Positions 21,659 through 33,676 of a stretch of 64,000 nt of DNA are shown here, one piece after another (the stretch's first letter is position 1; each line of letters begins with the position of its first letter). Source of the stretch: Kitagawia praeruptora (taxonomy: Eukaryota > Streptophyta > Magnoliopsida > Apiales > Apiaceae); the NCBI GenBank assembly GCA_037693485.1, contig CM075353.1, positions 65,194,001-65,258,000 on the forward strand. Direction: 5' to 3'. The position numbers and the translations under genes were made by a program. Below the pieces are notes generated by a model, which saw only the letters and a list, made by a program, of their open reading frames with translations, made no database searches and was not told the origin of the DNA.

Positions 21659-22571
21659 ATATGTCGTAAGTGATAACGCTACCATAATTTTCATATCTTT
21701 TTTCATCATTTCTGTTTATTATCAATTTTTTATTCATCATTTCTCTCATCTCTTTCCTTTAAAAAGCTTTTACACCTTGTATATTGGGACTCATAAATTT
21801 CAATTGTCTGTGTTCTTTCTCTTTTGTGCTTCATTTCATTTTTAACTTTTTACATATATTTTGAAATACATAAAAATGATAACTTTTTTTTTTTTGCAAT
21901 AAATTTAAAAAAATTAAACCCAAATATATGCATCTAAAATCAATGTAACAATTATTTAGGAATTGAACTAGTACTTTTTTGCTTGTTAAATCGATTTGCT
22001 CATCGATTTCAATGTGTATCATTTAAATTATTAAAGTCATAATTAATATGAAATAGATGTCTCTAAAATTATAAATGCAACATTCTTAATTTGTAGTATT
22101 AACATTAGTACTTAAATTTAAATATTTTAATTTTTAGAAAAATGTTTTTTTAATTTCTAAGTTTAATTTACTAAACACGTCACCAAGTAAAATTATCAAA
22201 ACATCTAAATAATTTATAATCAAAAATTTACTTATCACTTATATGATACTTACCCATTTTAAATCATAAGTTACTTATTATTGACTTTTAATCCAGAGTT
22301 TTACAATTAAATCGATCGTCTCATTCCTGAGTATTCTAATAATTTCAAGTACAAATAAACTTTTTTCTTTCTGGGATTGGCCAATATCATTAAAATTGTA
22401 TGTTGGTACTTCACGAACCAACAAAAGGTACCCCTAGGAATAAAAGGGTAAATGAAGTATAAATCTACTGGGCTATCCTTCAGATGCAAACAGGACGACA
22501 TGTTTGCAAAATCATATTGGGACCTTTGTTCGCAAAATAATATTAGGAATTAATCTTGTGATGTATAATAC
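21659..22571. other. AT-rich intergenic DNA
   Basis: No gene, repeat unit or element boundary could be supported here. Confidence 0.5.
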
Positions 22572-22576
22572 GCAAC

Positions 22577-22902
22577 TGTTAGAAACCAATTCACCCAAAA
22601 CCTTAAGGTATCGGTGAAGGCCCTTTTAAGGATATTATACTCATATATATTTAACATTCCCCCTCACTCGCAAGCCCACTATGGGGTAAGAGCCCACTAT
22701 GGGGTAAGAGTGGTCACTAGGAGCCCATATTTGGAGCAATACCTTAGTGCCAAATTAAATTGAAAATATTGGGGGTGGTGGGGTTCGAACTTGAGACCTT
22801 CACAAACACCAGAGCTCTGATACCATGTTAAGTAACCAACTCATCTAAAACCTTAAGGTGTTAGAGGAAGGCCCAACCAGATCTTTATATTATATTCTAA
22901 CA
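22577..22902 (-). mobile_element. TRIM retrotransposon, perfect 5-bp TSD
   Basis: The LTRs lie at 22577-22656 and 22826-22902 (TG...CA), with gcaac on both sides (22572-22576, 22903-22907). On the minus strand TGGTATCAGAGCTC (Met-tRNA primer site, 22812-22825) directly follows the upper LTR, and a GAGTGAGGGGGAA purine tract precedes the lower one. The interior has a 20-bp tandem duplication (agcccactatggggtaag). Total 326 bp with no coding capacity, as in TRIM elements. Confidence 0.9.
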
Positions 22903-22972
22903 GCAACTAATGTAAAAGTCCTTGATGGCACGGGCATTAAACTAAAATCTTGTCCGAAATTATATATATATA

Positions 22973-23548
22973 GAGTCTTGCTCCATTGAGAACCATCTTA
23001 TTATGAGAACTATGAGAACCCACGTCATGATGATGTCATAAATATATTTTTTTTTTTAAAAAAATTTTTTGAAAAAAAAAATAATTTTCGCAAAAAAAAA
23101 ATTTTTTTTTGGGAAAAAAAATCTGGGAAAAAATTCTGACGTCATGTTGACGTCATACTGGTGATTTTTTACAAAATCTGGTATTTTTTACGAAATCTGG
23201 TGATTTTCCAGATTTTGTAAAAAATCACCAGATTTTGTAAAAAATCACCAGAATTCAACAAAAATCACCAGATTTTTTAAAAAATCACCAGGATGACGTT
23301 AGCATGACGTCAGAAATTTTTTCCTCCCAGATTTTTTTAATTTTTTTAAAATATTTTTTTTAAAAAAATTTAAAAAAATTATTTATGACATCATGATGAC
23401 GTCATCAGGGGGTGGGGTTAGTGTGTGTAAGGGTGTAGGTTATTATTGTGGGTGCCCCTAGCGGGGCCATTAGATTAGATTAAAATGAAGGGATGAGATT
23501 AGATCTCATATCTCACCAAAACAAAAGGTTCTCACTTGAGCAAAAACC
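22973..23548. mobile_element. Fold-back element A between (TA)n runs
   Basis: The ends TTGCTCCATTGAGAACC and, inverted, TTGCTCAAGTGAGAACC lie directly against TA repeats at 22961-22972 and 23549-23562. The inner arms are also inverted (cacgtcatgatgatgtcata / atgacatcatgatgacgtca) and lead to a dense series of CACCAGATTTTGTAAAAAAT palindromes. The right arm has GGGTGCCCCTAGCGGGGCC, shared with elements D, E and F. Non-coding. Confidence 0.75.
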
Positions 23549-23603
23549 TATATATATATATAGCGGTTTGGTCCACAACCACCGTTGGTTGGAACAGCCA
23601 CCA

Positions 23604-23699
23604 GTACTGCCGCAACTCTTCATTGCTGCAGTACTGCCGCCATGAAACATTGTACTGCCGCAACTCTTCATTGCTGCAGTACTGCCGCCATGAAACATT
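23604..23699. repeat. 48-bp tandem duplication in element B
   Basis: Two exact-looking copies of a unit running from tactgccgcaactcttcatt through ctgcagtactgccgcc to atgaaacattg. Confidence 0.85.
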
Positions 23700-23759
23700 G
23701 CGGTAGATGATGACAGGTCACCTACCCCTACGAAACAATGCGGCAGATGGTGATATAGA

Positions 23760-26480
23760 TTTGTTCTTCTTTTACTAATTAATCATCATGTATTACTTCT
23801 ATTTAAATATAACTAACTTTTAAATATTAATTATAAGATTTAGTTATTGAAAAAAAAATTATTGAGGATAGTCTAATAAAATATTAATTAACTTGGTTGC
23901 ATTTTGACGAGCATAATAAACATGTTTTTACATATTATTTTATTTGAGTTTTCTATTTTTTTGTTGTAGCAGATAATAGTTTTTATGTTATTTGTATAAT
24001 AATAAGGAGTTCAAAATTTTATACAAAACAAAATTATAAAAATAATGAGTTCACTCTTAACTTTTTTCTTAAGCATAGAAATATTAATTTACGGGGAAGT
24101 AAAAAAAATTAAATTATAATATTTTTTAAGCTTCTAATCTTAGTTAATTCATTTTCATCAAAGTCAACAAAAGAGCTAAAATATTATAATATTAAAAAAA
24201 CTAACTTAAAAAAAGTGAAATTTTGTATGTTGCACACATAAAAGATGCGGCAGGGGGTGATGCAGGTTTGTTGCTTTGTGGTAAAGAATTAGTTGCATTA
24301 AATTTATATAATTAAATCATCTATTTGTCACATCATTGCTTTCCACTTTTTATTCTTCTTTTACTAATTAATCATCATTTACCACTTAGTTGCTTGCCAC
24401 AATTTTTTCTTTTTGTATTACTTCTATTTAAATATAATCAACTTTTAAATATTAATTACAAGATTTAGTTATTGAAAAAATAAAATATCGAGGATAAGTT
24501 TAATAAAATATTAATTAACTTGGTTGCATTTTAATTTTTATACAAAACAAAATTATAAAATAATGAGTTCAATCTTAATTTTTTTTCTTAGGCATAGAAA
24601 TATTAATTTACGGGGAATTAGAAAAATATAAATGAAAACTTTTTTTATACTTGTAATCTTAGTTAATTCATTTTGATCAAAGTCAACAAAAGAGCTAAAA
24701 TTATAATATTAAAAAACCTAACTTAAAAATTGAAATTTTGTAGGTTGCACATACACTATTTATACCTAGTATAAATTTATGTAAATGTTTGTAAAATTAG
24801 AAGAAGTAAAATTTTTATTTATTTATAATGTAAATGAGTTGATTGTAATTGTATTTAATTTAATTTGGTCAAATAACAAGAAAATATTGAAAAACTTGTA
24901 TACGTTATTTTTATATCAATATTATATGTGCTTAAGAAAAAAAAATTTAACTCCATGTTTTTATAAGTTTTGTTTTGTATAAAATTTGAACTCTTTTTTT
25001 ATACAAGTCAAATAACCAGAAATTATTGAAAGTAGTGTAATCTCAATATTATTCATGCTTAAGAAAAAATAAGATTGAACTCACTTTTTTTATAATTATT
25101 ATTTTTACATATAATTTAGAACTCCCTAAATACAAGTAAAATAAGAAAAACAATATTGAAAACATTGTGTCATTATTTGTATTATCCATGTTAAAGAAAT
25201 AAAATAATACTCCATATTTTTATACGAGTCAAATAAAAGAAAATATATTGAAAATACAAGTATACATTATTCTTGTTTGTTTATCGATTTATGATTTAGT
25301 ACATATGCATTTATTTTATTATATTATTCAATAAGTATGTTAAACTTCAAATAACGGTATTAAAATCTTAAACAAGTAAATTTGTATACATATTCTAATC
25401 ATAACTGGTTAAAAATTGTATTTACATTCTTGTTTCACATGTGTTCCAGAATGTTTCAATTTATATACTTGAAATTAAAATTATATGTGTAAAAAGTACC
25501 TGGAATGCAATATTATTAATATTTTGAAATTTATATAATTAATTTTTAGATGAATATTAAAGGTTTAAAGTCAAAAAAGAAAAAAAAATGTCAAAGGACC
25601 ACCTGACCGATGTTTCATTGCAGCCGCAATGAAACATTGCTGAAAAAGCTACTGCCGCAATGTTTCATTGCTGTAGCTGTTGGTTGTTTGCATATATTTT
25701 AAATTTTAGTTGTAAGTGTTGGTTGACAACCACCTTCCCGCATGTTTCATGGCGGCAGTAGAAATAAATTTATTTTTTTTCCTAGTTTTTTTTGGTAATC
25801 ATAATATATTGATAAAAGGCCTAGCCTTAGCATCCATCTAGCCCATTATATTTTTTATACTTGTAATCTTAGTTAATTCATTTTGATCAAAGTCAACAAA
25901 AGAGCTAAAATTATAATATTAAAAAAACCTAACTTAAAAAAATTGAAATTTTGTATGTTGCACATACACTATTTATACCTAGTATAAATTTATGTAAATA
26001 TTTGTAAAATTAGAAAAAGTAAAAATTTTATTTATATTTCAAAGTTAAATATTTATAATATAATTTTAAACATAATTATAATTTATTATGCAGTTGATTG
26101 TAATTGTATTTAATTTAATTTGGTAAAATAACCAAATTTTTTATACAAGTCAAATAACGAGATAACTCCATGTTTTTATAATTTTTGTTTTGTATAAAAT
26201 TTGAATTATTATTTTTATACAAGTCAAGTAACCAGAAAATATGAAAAGAAGTACTTGAAAATAAAATTATATGTGTAAAAAGCATCTGGAATGCAATATT
26301 ATAAATATTTTGAAATTTATATAATTAATTTTTAATTTTTAGATGCATATTAAAGGTTTAAAGTCAAAATAGAAAAAAAATGTTAAAGGACCACCTGCCG
26401 CAATGTTTCATTGCAGTAGCCGCAGTGAAACTGGAGAAACTACTGCCGCAATGTTTCATTGATGTAACCGTTGCTTGTTT
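23760..26480. repeat. Large internal duplications of element B
   Basis: The block at about 23765-24230 is repeated at about 24345-24760 (ttcttttactaattaatcat, ttaattaacttggttgcatt). The block from ttaattcattttgatcaaag to ctatttatacctagtataaa occurs at about 24660-24780 and 25865-25990. The block from tatgtgtaaaaagtacctgg to the CAATGTTTCATTGC hairpins occurs at about 25480-25690 and 26260-26480. Confidence 0.7.
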
Positions 26481-28193
26481 GAAGGGTTGGTTGACAACCA
26501 CTTGCCGCCATGTTTCATGGCTGTAGAAGAAAGTAAAAGATGTAACATGTCGCTATGTTTCATGGCGGGTAGAAATATGTAACATATTTATTTTTTTCCT
26601 AGTTTATACTGATTATAAATTTTAAAAGACAACATTTTAAAATAGATATAACTATTTTTATATTTGTATCTTAGAAAAAATAAATTCATTGTAACTAATT
26701 TTATTGTTAAAGTCATATTGACAATTAGAAATAAACTTAGTAAAAAATAAACAATTAGAAATAATATAAACAGCATAACAAAAATAATATAAACAAAACT
26801 ATCATTACAAAAATAATATAAACATTTCTTATTTACTTGGTCCAGTAGTGATGCAGTGGAACATGACAAATTAATTATTTTTATTTACCAGGTGATAATA
26901 TCTGTTTCTACAAAAACATTTCTTAAATCAAAAGATGTTTCTTTATAAATTATTAAAGAACACCATTCAAAAACAATCTTAATAACTCTTCTAAAGGTAA
27001 AATGAAGTTTTGACAAAAAAAAAATAAAAGATAAAATGAAGTTGTTGTAAGCAAATATTACATAATTCAAAGAAGATAAAATGAAGATAAAAAAAAAGAA
27101 GATAAAATGAAGTTGTTGTAAGCAAATATTAATTGACAATTGAGTCAATTGACAATTAGGAGGCTTTTTAAAAATTTTAATTATTCAAATTTTATAAATT
27201 ATAAATTATTAATTAATCCTTTTCTTAGATTTGATATCTATGTTTACATTCGGATAAATTTTTTAACTTTGACCAATGAATTAATCATAATATTCATATG
27301 TAAGTTTTTCCATGTTACTGTTTTACCCATTTCCAATTTAAAAAAATTGTATGAAACTTTTAAGAATACCAATAATTTGATTTGTGATATTTATGGTAAT
27401 GTAATTAAAAAATTGAAATAATCTTTCAAATTTGGTAAGTTAATTCAAGCCTATTACATATATCATCATATACAATTAATTATATAACTAAATTAATTTT
27501 TTTTTGTCAAAATTAAATTAACTTTTAAACATATTTATTTATTATAATACATAAAAATAGCACTTTGATGTAATAAACATATATAAACTTAGTAATAAAT
27601 TAGTTAAATTTGTGACTTCAATCTCGATTTTTAAATATGGTTAATGTATTGAGACCGAGACCATAAATTTAAAAAAACTAAATTGTATATGTATATTTTT
27701 TTAATAAAAGAAAGTATAGTAGTAAATTTTAATATTGTAGAAAAATAAATATAACTAATTTAATAAATTAGTTCAATTTGTGACTTGAGTCTCGATTTTT
27801 AAATATTGTTAATGTATTGAGATTGAAGACATATTTGAAAAAACTATATATATATATATATATAACTAAATATATAAGAAAAATAAATATAACTAATTTT
27901 ATTTTTGACAACCATATTAATTTTGTATCTTAGAAAAAATAAATTTATTGTAACTAATTTTATTGTTAAAGTCTTGTTACCAATTAGAAATAATATAAAC
28001 AAAATTATCATAACAAAAAAAAATAAACAAAACTAAACATGCTCTTTTCTTGCATTGCCGCAATGTTACCTTGAGGTAGGTGGCAACCATCTGCCGCAAT
28101 GAAACATTAAGGCTGCCGCAATGAACCCTTGCGGCAGTATACGAGATGGTGGTTACGTGCAATTTCCAACCAACGGTGGCTATGGAAGGGCAC

Positions 28194-28229
<36 letters not shown>

Positions 28230-28231
<2 letters not shown>

Positions 28232-28549
28232 GCGACTCTAGCCTTAGAGAGGCCTAAAGCAAAATAAAAATTTGAGGTTCTTTTATAAAAAAAAATTAAA
28301 ATTTTTGTTTTTCTAATATAAATATTATTCATTTTTATGTCAAATTAAAATTTTATTTTATATGTATAATTCTTAATTAAAATTTTCTAATATATTTAAA
28401 TAAATAAGTCTTTTTCTGTTAATAGAATAGCAATTACAATAATTTTATTGATGTTAATTAATGTCTAATATTTTGAAAATAGAATTTGGAGGCCTAATAA
28501 AATTTGGAGACCTAAATTAATTGCTTTATTGGTCTAATGGAAGAGACGC

Positions 28550-28552
<3 letters not shown>
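28230..28552. mobile_element. Fold-back element C between (TA)n runs
   Basis: Begins GGGCGACTCTAGCCTTAGA and ends TGGAAGAGACGCCCC, with weak inverted similarity (GGGGCGTCTCT against GGGCGACTCTA). TA runs abut both ends (28196-28229, 28553-28604). AGGCCTAAA-type words occur near each end. Non-coding. Confidence 0.5.

Positions 28553-28604
<52 letters not shown>
28553..28604. repeat. (TA)n run separating elements C and D
   Basis: About 26 TA units with one interruption (tatgtata). Confidence 0.9.
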
Positions 28605-28948
28605 GGTCTTTGCTCTATACAAAACACTTTTATATAACAAACAATAAAAAACATCTTAGATCTTTTGGCCCCGCCAGGACCACCCAATACAAAAGTTGTT
28701 ATTTTTGTACCCTCTATCAAGCCAGCAAAATTTTTTTTTATATAAAAGTTTACTGTTCATGATGACGTCATCATCATGAACAGTAACTTTTTTTTTTAAA
28801 TTTTTTTTTTTTGAGAAGATGGATGGATAGAAGGTAAAAAAATAAGAACTTTTTGTATTGGGTGGCCCCGCCAGGGGCATTGGATCTATTAGATCTAAGG
28901 TGTTCTTTATTGTTTGTTATATAAGGTGTTTGTTATGGAGTCCAACCC
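28605..28948. mobile_element. Fold-back element D between (TA)n runs
   Basis: The arms are inverted copies: left TATATAACAAACAATAAAAA then CATCTTAGATC, right inverse TATATAACAAACAATAAAGA then CACCTTAGATC. Both then carry GGCCCCGCCAGG and CACCCAATACAAAA, and meet at an axis around GATGACGTCATC (28761-28772). The left end is GGTCTTTGCTC, the right end (inverted) GGGTTGGACTCC. Confidence 0.85.
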
Positions 28949-28964
28949 ATATATATATATATAT

Positions 28965-29325
28965 GGAGGTGCTCAAATGAGACCCCTCTTATAATGAGAC
29001 CCTCTCTTATAATGAGTCCCCCTCATATTTCATCTATTTTAAAGGGCCCCGCCAGGGGCACCCAATACAAAAAGTCTTATAATTCTACCCTCTATTCATT
29101 CATCAAAAAAAATTTAAAAAAAAAATAATTTTTTTTTAAAAAAATGATGACGTGGCAGCAGTTTTTTTTTTAATTTTTTTTTTGATGAATGGATAGAGGA
29201 TATAATTATAAGACTTTTTTGTATTGGGTGCCCCTGGCGGGTCCCTTTAGAATAAAAGAAATATGAGGGGGACTCATTATAAGAGAGAGTCTCATTATAA
29301 GAGGGGTCTCATTTGAGCAGCCCCC
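28965..29325. mobile_element. Fold-back element E between (TA)n runs
   Basis: The arms of about 150 bp are almost perfect inverses: TGCTCAAATGAGACCCCTCT, TATAATGAGTCCCCCTCATA, then GGGCCCCGCCAGGGGCACCC and AATACAAAAAGTCTTATAAT. The loop contains GATGACGTGGCAGC between A and T tracts. TA runs flank it (28949-28964, 29326-29341). Confidence 0.9.
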
Positions 29326-29341
29326 TATATATATATATATA

Positions 29342-29788
29342 GGCAAATGATCAAATACTAACCACTTTTAAAATACAAACCTACAAACCAACACTAAATT
29401 AATTATATTTCATCTATTCTAAGGTTCCCGTCAAGGGTACCTTCACAAAAAATGCTTAAAATAATTGGCTCTATCCAACAAAAAAAAAATCTTGCCGTGG
29501 AAATGCGAAGCATTTAAGACAGTAAACGGATGAGTTAGGTAGTCATGAGGGCCGAAGGCTCTCGACACACCCGTCAATCGTCTATTGCCTTTACCATTGA
29601 TTGTCATTCCTTACAACTTTAGAATGATAAAGGCGCGAAGCGCCGTACAAGAAGGTGCGAAGCACCGTTAACCAGTGAAATATTATACGTTTTTTGTATT
29701 GGGGTACCACTAGTTTGGTCATTAGATTAGCTTGAAATATTTTATTTAGGTTTAGTTTCTATTCTAAGTTAGTTTCTATTAGAACAAG

Positions 29789-29792
<4 letters not shown>
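29342..29792. mobile_element. Fold-back element F with GAA-loop hairpins
   Basis: Bounded by TA runs (29326-29341, 29793-29861). The arms show the family word in degraded form: left GGGTACCTTCACAAAAAA, right inverse GGTACCCCAATACAAAAAAC. Unlike A, D and E, its centre holds about 170 bp of higher-GC sequence with four perfect or near-perfect stem-loops that all have a GAA loop. Confidence 0.7.
29501..29666. repeat. Four stem-loops with a GAA triloop
   Basis: AAATGC-GAA-GCATTT (29501-29515), GAGGGCC-GAA-GGCTCTC (29547-29563, one wobble), GGCGC-GAA-GCGCC (29632-29644) and GGTGC-GAA-GCACC (29654-29666). Three contain GCGAAGC, known to form an unusually stable DNA mini-hairpin. Function unknown. 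Confidence 0.85.

Positions 29793-29861
<69 letters not shown>
29793..29861. repeat. (TA)n microsatellite
   Basis: About 34 uninterrupted TA units, the longest in the window, at the right border of element F. Confidence 0.95.
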
Positions 29862-29865
<4 letters not shown>

Positions 29866-30766
29866 ATAAATTTTTAATTAAAAATATGATAAATGATAAG
29901 ATTTCAATTTATCTAATGTTTTTATAGTTATTTGTAATTTTGCTTACCAATTTTTTATATTATATTTTGAATTATTTTTTAACTCAATTTTAATTGTTTT
30001 TTAAACATTCCAGTCGATGTTAAATATGATAAAACGTCCTTAATGACCGGTGCATGTACATGGAATCTGAAATCAATTTTTTTGATTTTATCATATACTT
30101 ATCTAAGTATATGTCATTACTCAACCATTATATATTTTGTTGATCAATTTGTCATACTATATAAAATTCATATGTACCATACTTTATATATAAGTTATAG
30201 TCTAATTGATCAATATAAATAATTATTGTAGTTCTGTAATATTTATGATTTAAAAATCCATATTTTTTTGATTTAACTTGAATGTTAATTATGCTATCTT
30301 TTTATATACACCATAGATCATATTTTTAGAGTTCTCATGTTTTTACATAATTTCAATTATTTTCCGCGTATATTAACATATTTATATTTTTAGACCAATC
30401 ATATTTTTAAATCGTTGAAAGTTTAAATAGTTGGTCGACCAAAATCTCCTAATATAAATTATATTTTTAAATTTTAATATACCTAAAACTAATGTGGTGC
30501 AATTATTAATTATGTACGATTTGATAACTAAAATTTACATATTTCTGAAAACGAAATCTTATTTTTTATTTCAATAATTTAGTACCACATAGATACGCAT
30601 GTAAATAAATCTTTTTTTGGTCCTCGATTACATTATGTAAAACCTAAAATATTTTTATATCAATGATCTATCTAAAATGATAAAAGAGAATTGTGGAGTA
30701 TATTCAATGACGGAGGAAACTAAATGAAAGTTATATACTAGTTCATGATTCGTTTGAGAGCTTTTT
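29862..30766. other. AT-rich intergenic DNA
   Basis: Nothing recognisable; no open frame, TIR or repeat unit that I can support. Confidence 0.5.
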
Positions 30767-31480
30767 TGTTGGGTTTCAACCCAATATGATGTTTTGGACT
30801 TGGGTGGTACAAGATATATATATGGGTAAGGTAATAATTGTATGTGTAGACAATTATTATATATGTTATGTCTTGATCACAAAGTTTGGAAATTAGGTGC
30901 CAAGACACTACGCCATAAATGCTCATATGCAACGCTTTTAGAAAGTGTTTCACTGAAAGTGTTTCGTTAGATATGAAATTTTGGCTCTAATGAAACAGAA
31001 CTTGAACTGGTGTTGCATTACATATAATTTAGTGTTGCATTTGATCCACGGTGTTTCACATTATGCAACACTAACAGCTAGCGTTGCATTATATATTTTT
31101 TAATTTTAAAAAATGCTGACGTGGCAATTGTGGGGCCCACAATTGCTGACGTAGCAGAAGTGGGACCCACATGTGCTGACGTGGCATTTACTGACGTGGC
31201 AAAAGCGTTGCATTAGGTGACAACAGTGTTGCATTTGCTATTTTGAAGTGTTGCATTAGTTAATTTTTTGAATTCAATAAATGCTGACGTGGCTGTGTGG
31301 GGCCCACAAGGGTTACGTGGCAGGAGGCCCACCAATGCTGACGTGGCAATTGTGGGGCCCACAGTTGCTGACGTGCCAGAAGTGGGGCCTACATGTGCTG
31401 ACATGGCAAAAGCGTTGCATTAGGTGCCAATAGTGTTGCATTTGCTCTTTAAAGTGTTGCTTTAACTACTTCTCTTACCG

Positions 31481-32515
31481 GAATGATGAATCTATTTTTT
31501 TTTTTTCGACGTTCCAATCATACGGATGTCAAGATATAACGATTTTAGTGAAGTGGTAAATTTTTAAAAAAATTCATAGATGTAATTGGTTTGGTTTTAT
31601 AACGGTCAAACCGGTCAAAGTGGACTTTCCTTTTAACTAGTCTTGTCCCGAATGATGAATCTATTTTTTAAAATTATTTTTTCGACGTTACAATCGTACA
31701 AATGTCAAGATATAACGATTTTAGTGATGTGGTAATTTTTTAAAAAAATTCCTAGAGTTATTTGGTTTGGTTTTGTAACGGTCAAACCGGACAAAGTATG
31801 TTTTACTTTTAACTAGTCTTGTCTCGAATGATGAATCTATTTTTTTTAATTATATTTTCGACGTTCCAATCATATGGATGTCAAGATATAACGATTTTAG
31901 TGATGTGGTAATTTTTTTAAAAAAATCCTAGATGTATTTGGTTTGCTTTTGTACCGGTCAAACCGGTCAAAGGGGATCTTCCTTTTAACTAGTCTTGTTC
32001 CAAATGTTGAATCTATTTTTTAAAATTATTTTTTCGACGTTCCAATCGTACGGATATCAAGATATAACGATTTCATTGATGTGGTAATTTTGTAAAAAAA
32101 ATCCTTGATTTATTTGTTTAGTTTTATAATGGTCAAACCGGTCAAAGTAGACTTTCCTTTTAACTAGTGTTGTCCCGAATGATGAATCTATTTTTTAAAA
32201 TTATTTTTTCAACGTTCCAATCATACGGATGTCAAGATATAATGATTTTAGTGATGTGGTAATTTTATAAAAAAAATTCTAGATGTATATGTTTAGTTTT
32301 ATAACGTTCAAACCGGTCAGAGGGGATCTTCCTTTTAACTAGTCTTGTTCCGAATGATAAATATATTTTTTTAAATCATTTTTCGGCATTCCAAACATAC
32401 GGATGTCAAGACCTAACGATTTTAGTGATGTGGAAATTTTTTAAAAAATTTGCTAGATGTATTTGGTTTGATTTTATAACGGTCAAACCGGTCAAAGTAG
32501 CCTTTCCTTAATTTG
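31481..32515. repeat. Six-copy tandem repeat of about 172 bp in CACTA 1
   Basis: Units start at about 31481, 31650, 31826, 32001, 32177 and 32352. Each reads GAATGATGAATCTATTTTTT, then CGACGTTCCAATCATACGGA, TGTCAAGATATAACGATTTT and GGTCAAACCGGTCAAAG. Confidence 0.9.
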
Positions 32516-32699
32516 GTTAATTTTATAATAGTCAATTAATTTGGTTTAATTTGGTTAAAAATTCCTTTTAACTGTATGGATGTTAACATAAATATTTAAA
32601 TAATATATTAGAAATTGCAGCTATTTAAATATTTATATATATATATTGAAATGATACTTTTCAAGAAAAAAAATTATCAAATCATAAAAAAAAGAAGTA

Positions 32700-33480
32700 A
32701 AAGTAACAGACTAAGAGCATCTCCAATGGTGTTGGCTAAATTGATTGGCTAAAATGATATAAAATACTGATTATGTAAAATTTACTGAACCTGTAATACG
32801 TTGTGCTCCGATGGTACCGGCTATAATGATTGGCTATTTTTTAAAAATGGTATGTTATTATTATTTCAAGTTGTTATAAATAGAATATATTATTTTATTA
32901 TGGTAATAGATGATGTGGAATTTACATGTGTGTATACAATCTTATAGAATTGATGGTATACAAAATGAAAGGAATAAGAATCCGAGGTTAAGATATATAT
33001 AACCTACCATGTACATACACATTGTTATAGATGTAGATTTGTCAAGGCAATTATGAAACCATACAAGTCTGTACACTAGGCAATAGGCAGTACCTACATA
33101 GATACTTAAGATATAGCCTTAAATTACATACCTACATAATCTAGTTTTTGCTATCAAAATACTAGTGATTATCAATGTTGTGACAAAGGTACTATGATAT
33201 CGAAAAGAAGTACCTATTCTTGTTCAATTTTCATGTGTTTGTGCTTTGATGCAAAAAGGTACAATACATCTTGTTATTAAGGTACACAAACAGAAAACAG
33301 GAGCCTGTAATCAAGGATTCATGTACCTCCCCCGTACTTATCCTACAATTGCATATACTTACATATTCTAGATTTTATTTACCCAGTCACGTGTACAATG
33401 CTAGATTTTGTTTAACCTCTAGCATTATTCCTTTCTATCACAACCCAAACCTTTGTAAAAAGCATAGTAAACTTTCACTT
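32700..33480. other. CACTA 1 interior, uncharacterised
   Basis: At 32714 an AGAGCATCTCCAATGGTGTT word resembles the terminus of other plant DNA transposons. I could not find its inverted partner. Otherwise no coding content supported. Confidence 0.35.
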
Positions 33481-33490
33481 TCACCAGAAA

Positions 33491-33676
33491 CTAGTGACCA
33501 ACACCAGGGCCAGGTACAGATTGAGCACGTCTCCTACTGATCATTTCATGTTCATTAGCAAGGAGCTTCTTGTCGATAACGAAGGCATGACCTCTGTGGC
33601 TGGCCATTGAACCTGCAACATGAGCTGGCTTCTCCGGAAGGGCACGTACCCAGACACTTTCCTGCACCCTACTCAT
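33491..33676 (-). pseudogene. Possible captured secreted-peptide exon
   Basis: A short frame on the minus strand, preceded by a plausible splice acceptor (GGGTGCAG before GAAAGTG). It reads SVWVRALPEKPAHVAGSM and ends RRRAQSVPGPGVGH followed by a stop. A basic stretch followed by a Pro/Gly-rich GxGH C-terminus is the general form of CEP and PIP/PIPL plant signalling peptides. Local base composition is clearly less AT-rich than the surroundings. No signal peptide is present here; it would have to be encoded upstream. The family assignment is a guess. Confidence 0.3.

Larger units (their letters stand above)
23563..28195. mobile_element. Fold-back element B between (TA)n runs, 4.6 kb
   Basis: Inverted ends share CCACCGTTGGTTGGAA exactly (left about 23579-23594, right about 28164-28179), next to TA runs at 23549-23562 and 28196-28229. 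Hairpin words of the type GCAATG-TTT-CATTGC recur near both ends and at 25610-25680, 26400-26470 and 26505-26570. The rest is AT-rich DNA with large internal duplications and no credible ORF. It could be a composite of nested copies. Confidence 0.6.

Noticed and set aside
22573..22900. tRNA gene or SINE (TGGTATCAGAGC and GTTCGAACC words on the minus strand)
   Set aside because: The direct terminal repeats, 5-bp TSD and primer-site position show a TRIM; no tRNA cloverleaf.
26588..27421. AT-rich frames of about 90 residues in element B
   Set aside because: Composition is that expected of AT-rich DNA (Phe, Ile, Asn, Lys, Tyr only), with no conserved motif.
31481..32515. CRISPR-like array of regular repeats
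   Set aside because: The units are contiguous with no unique spacers, in a plant CACTA element.
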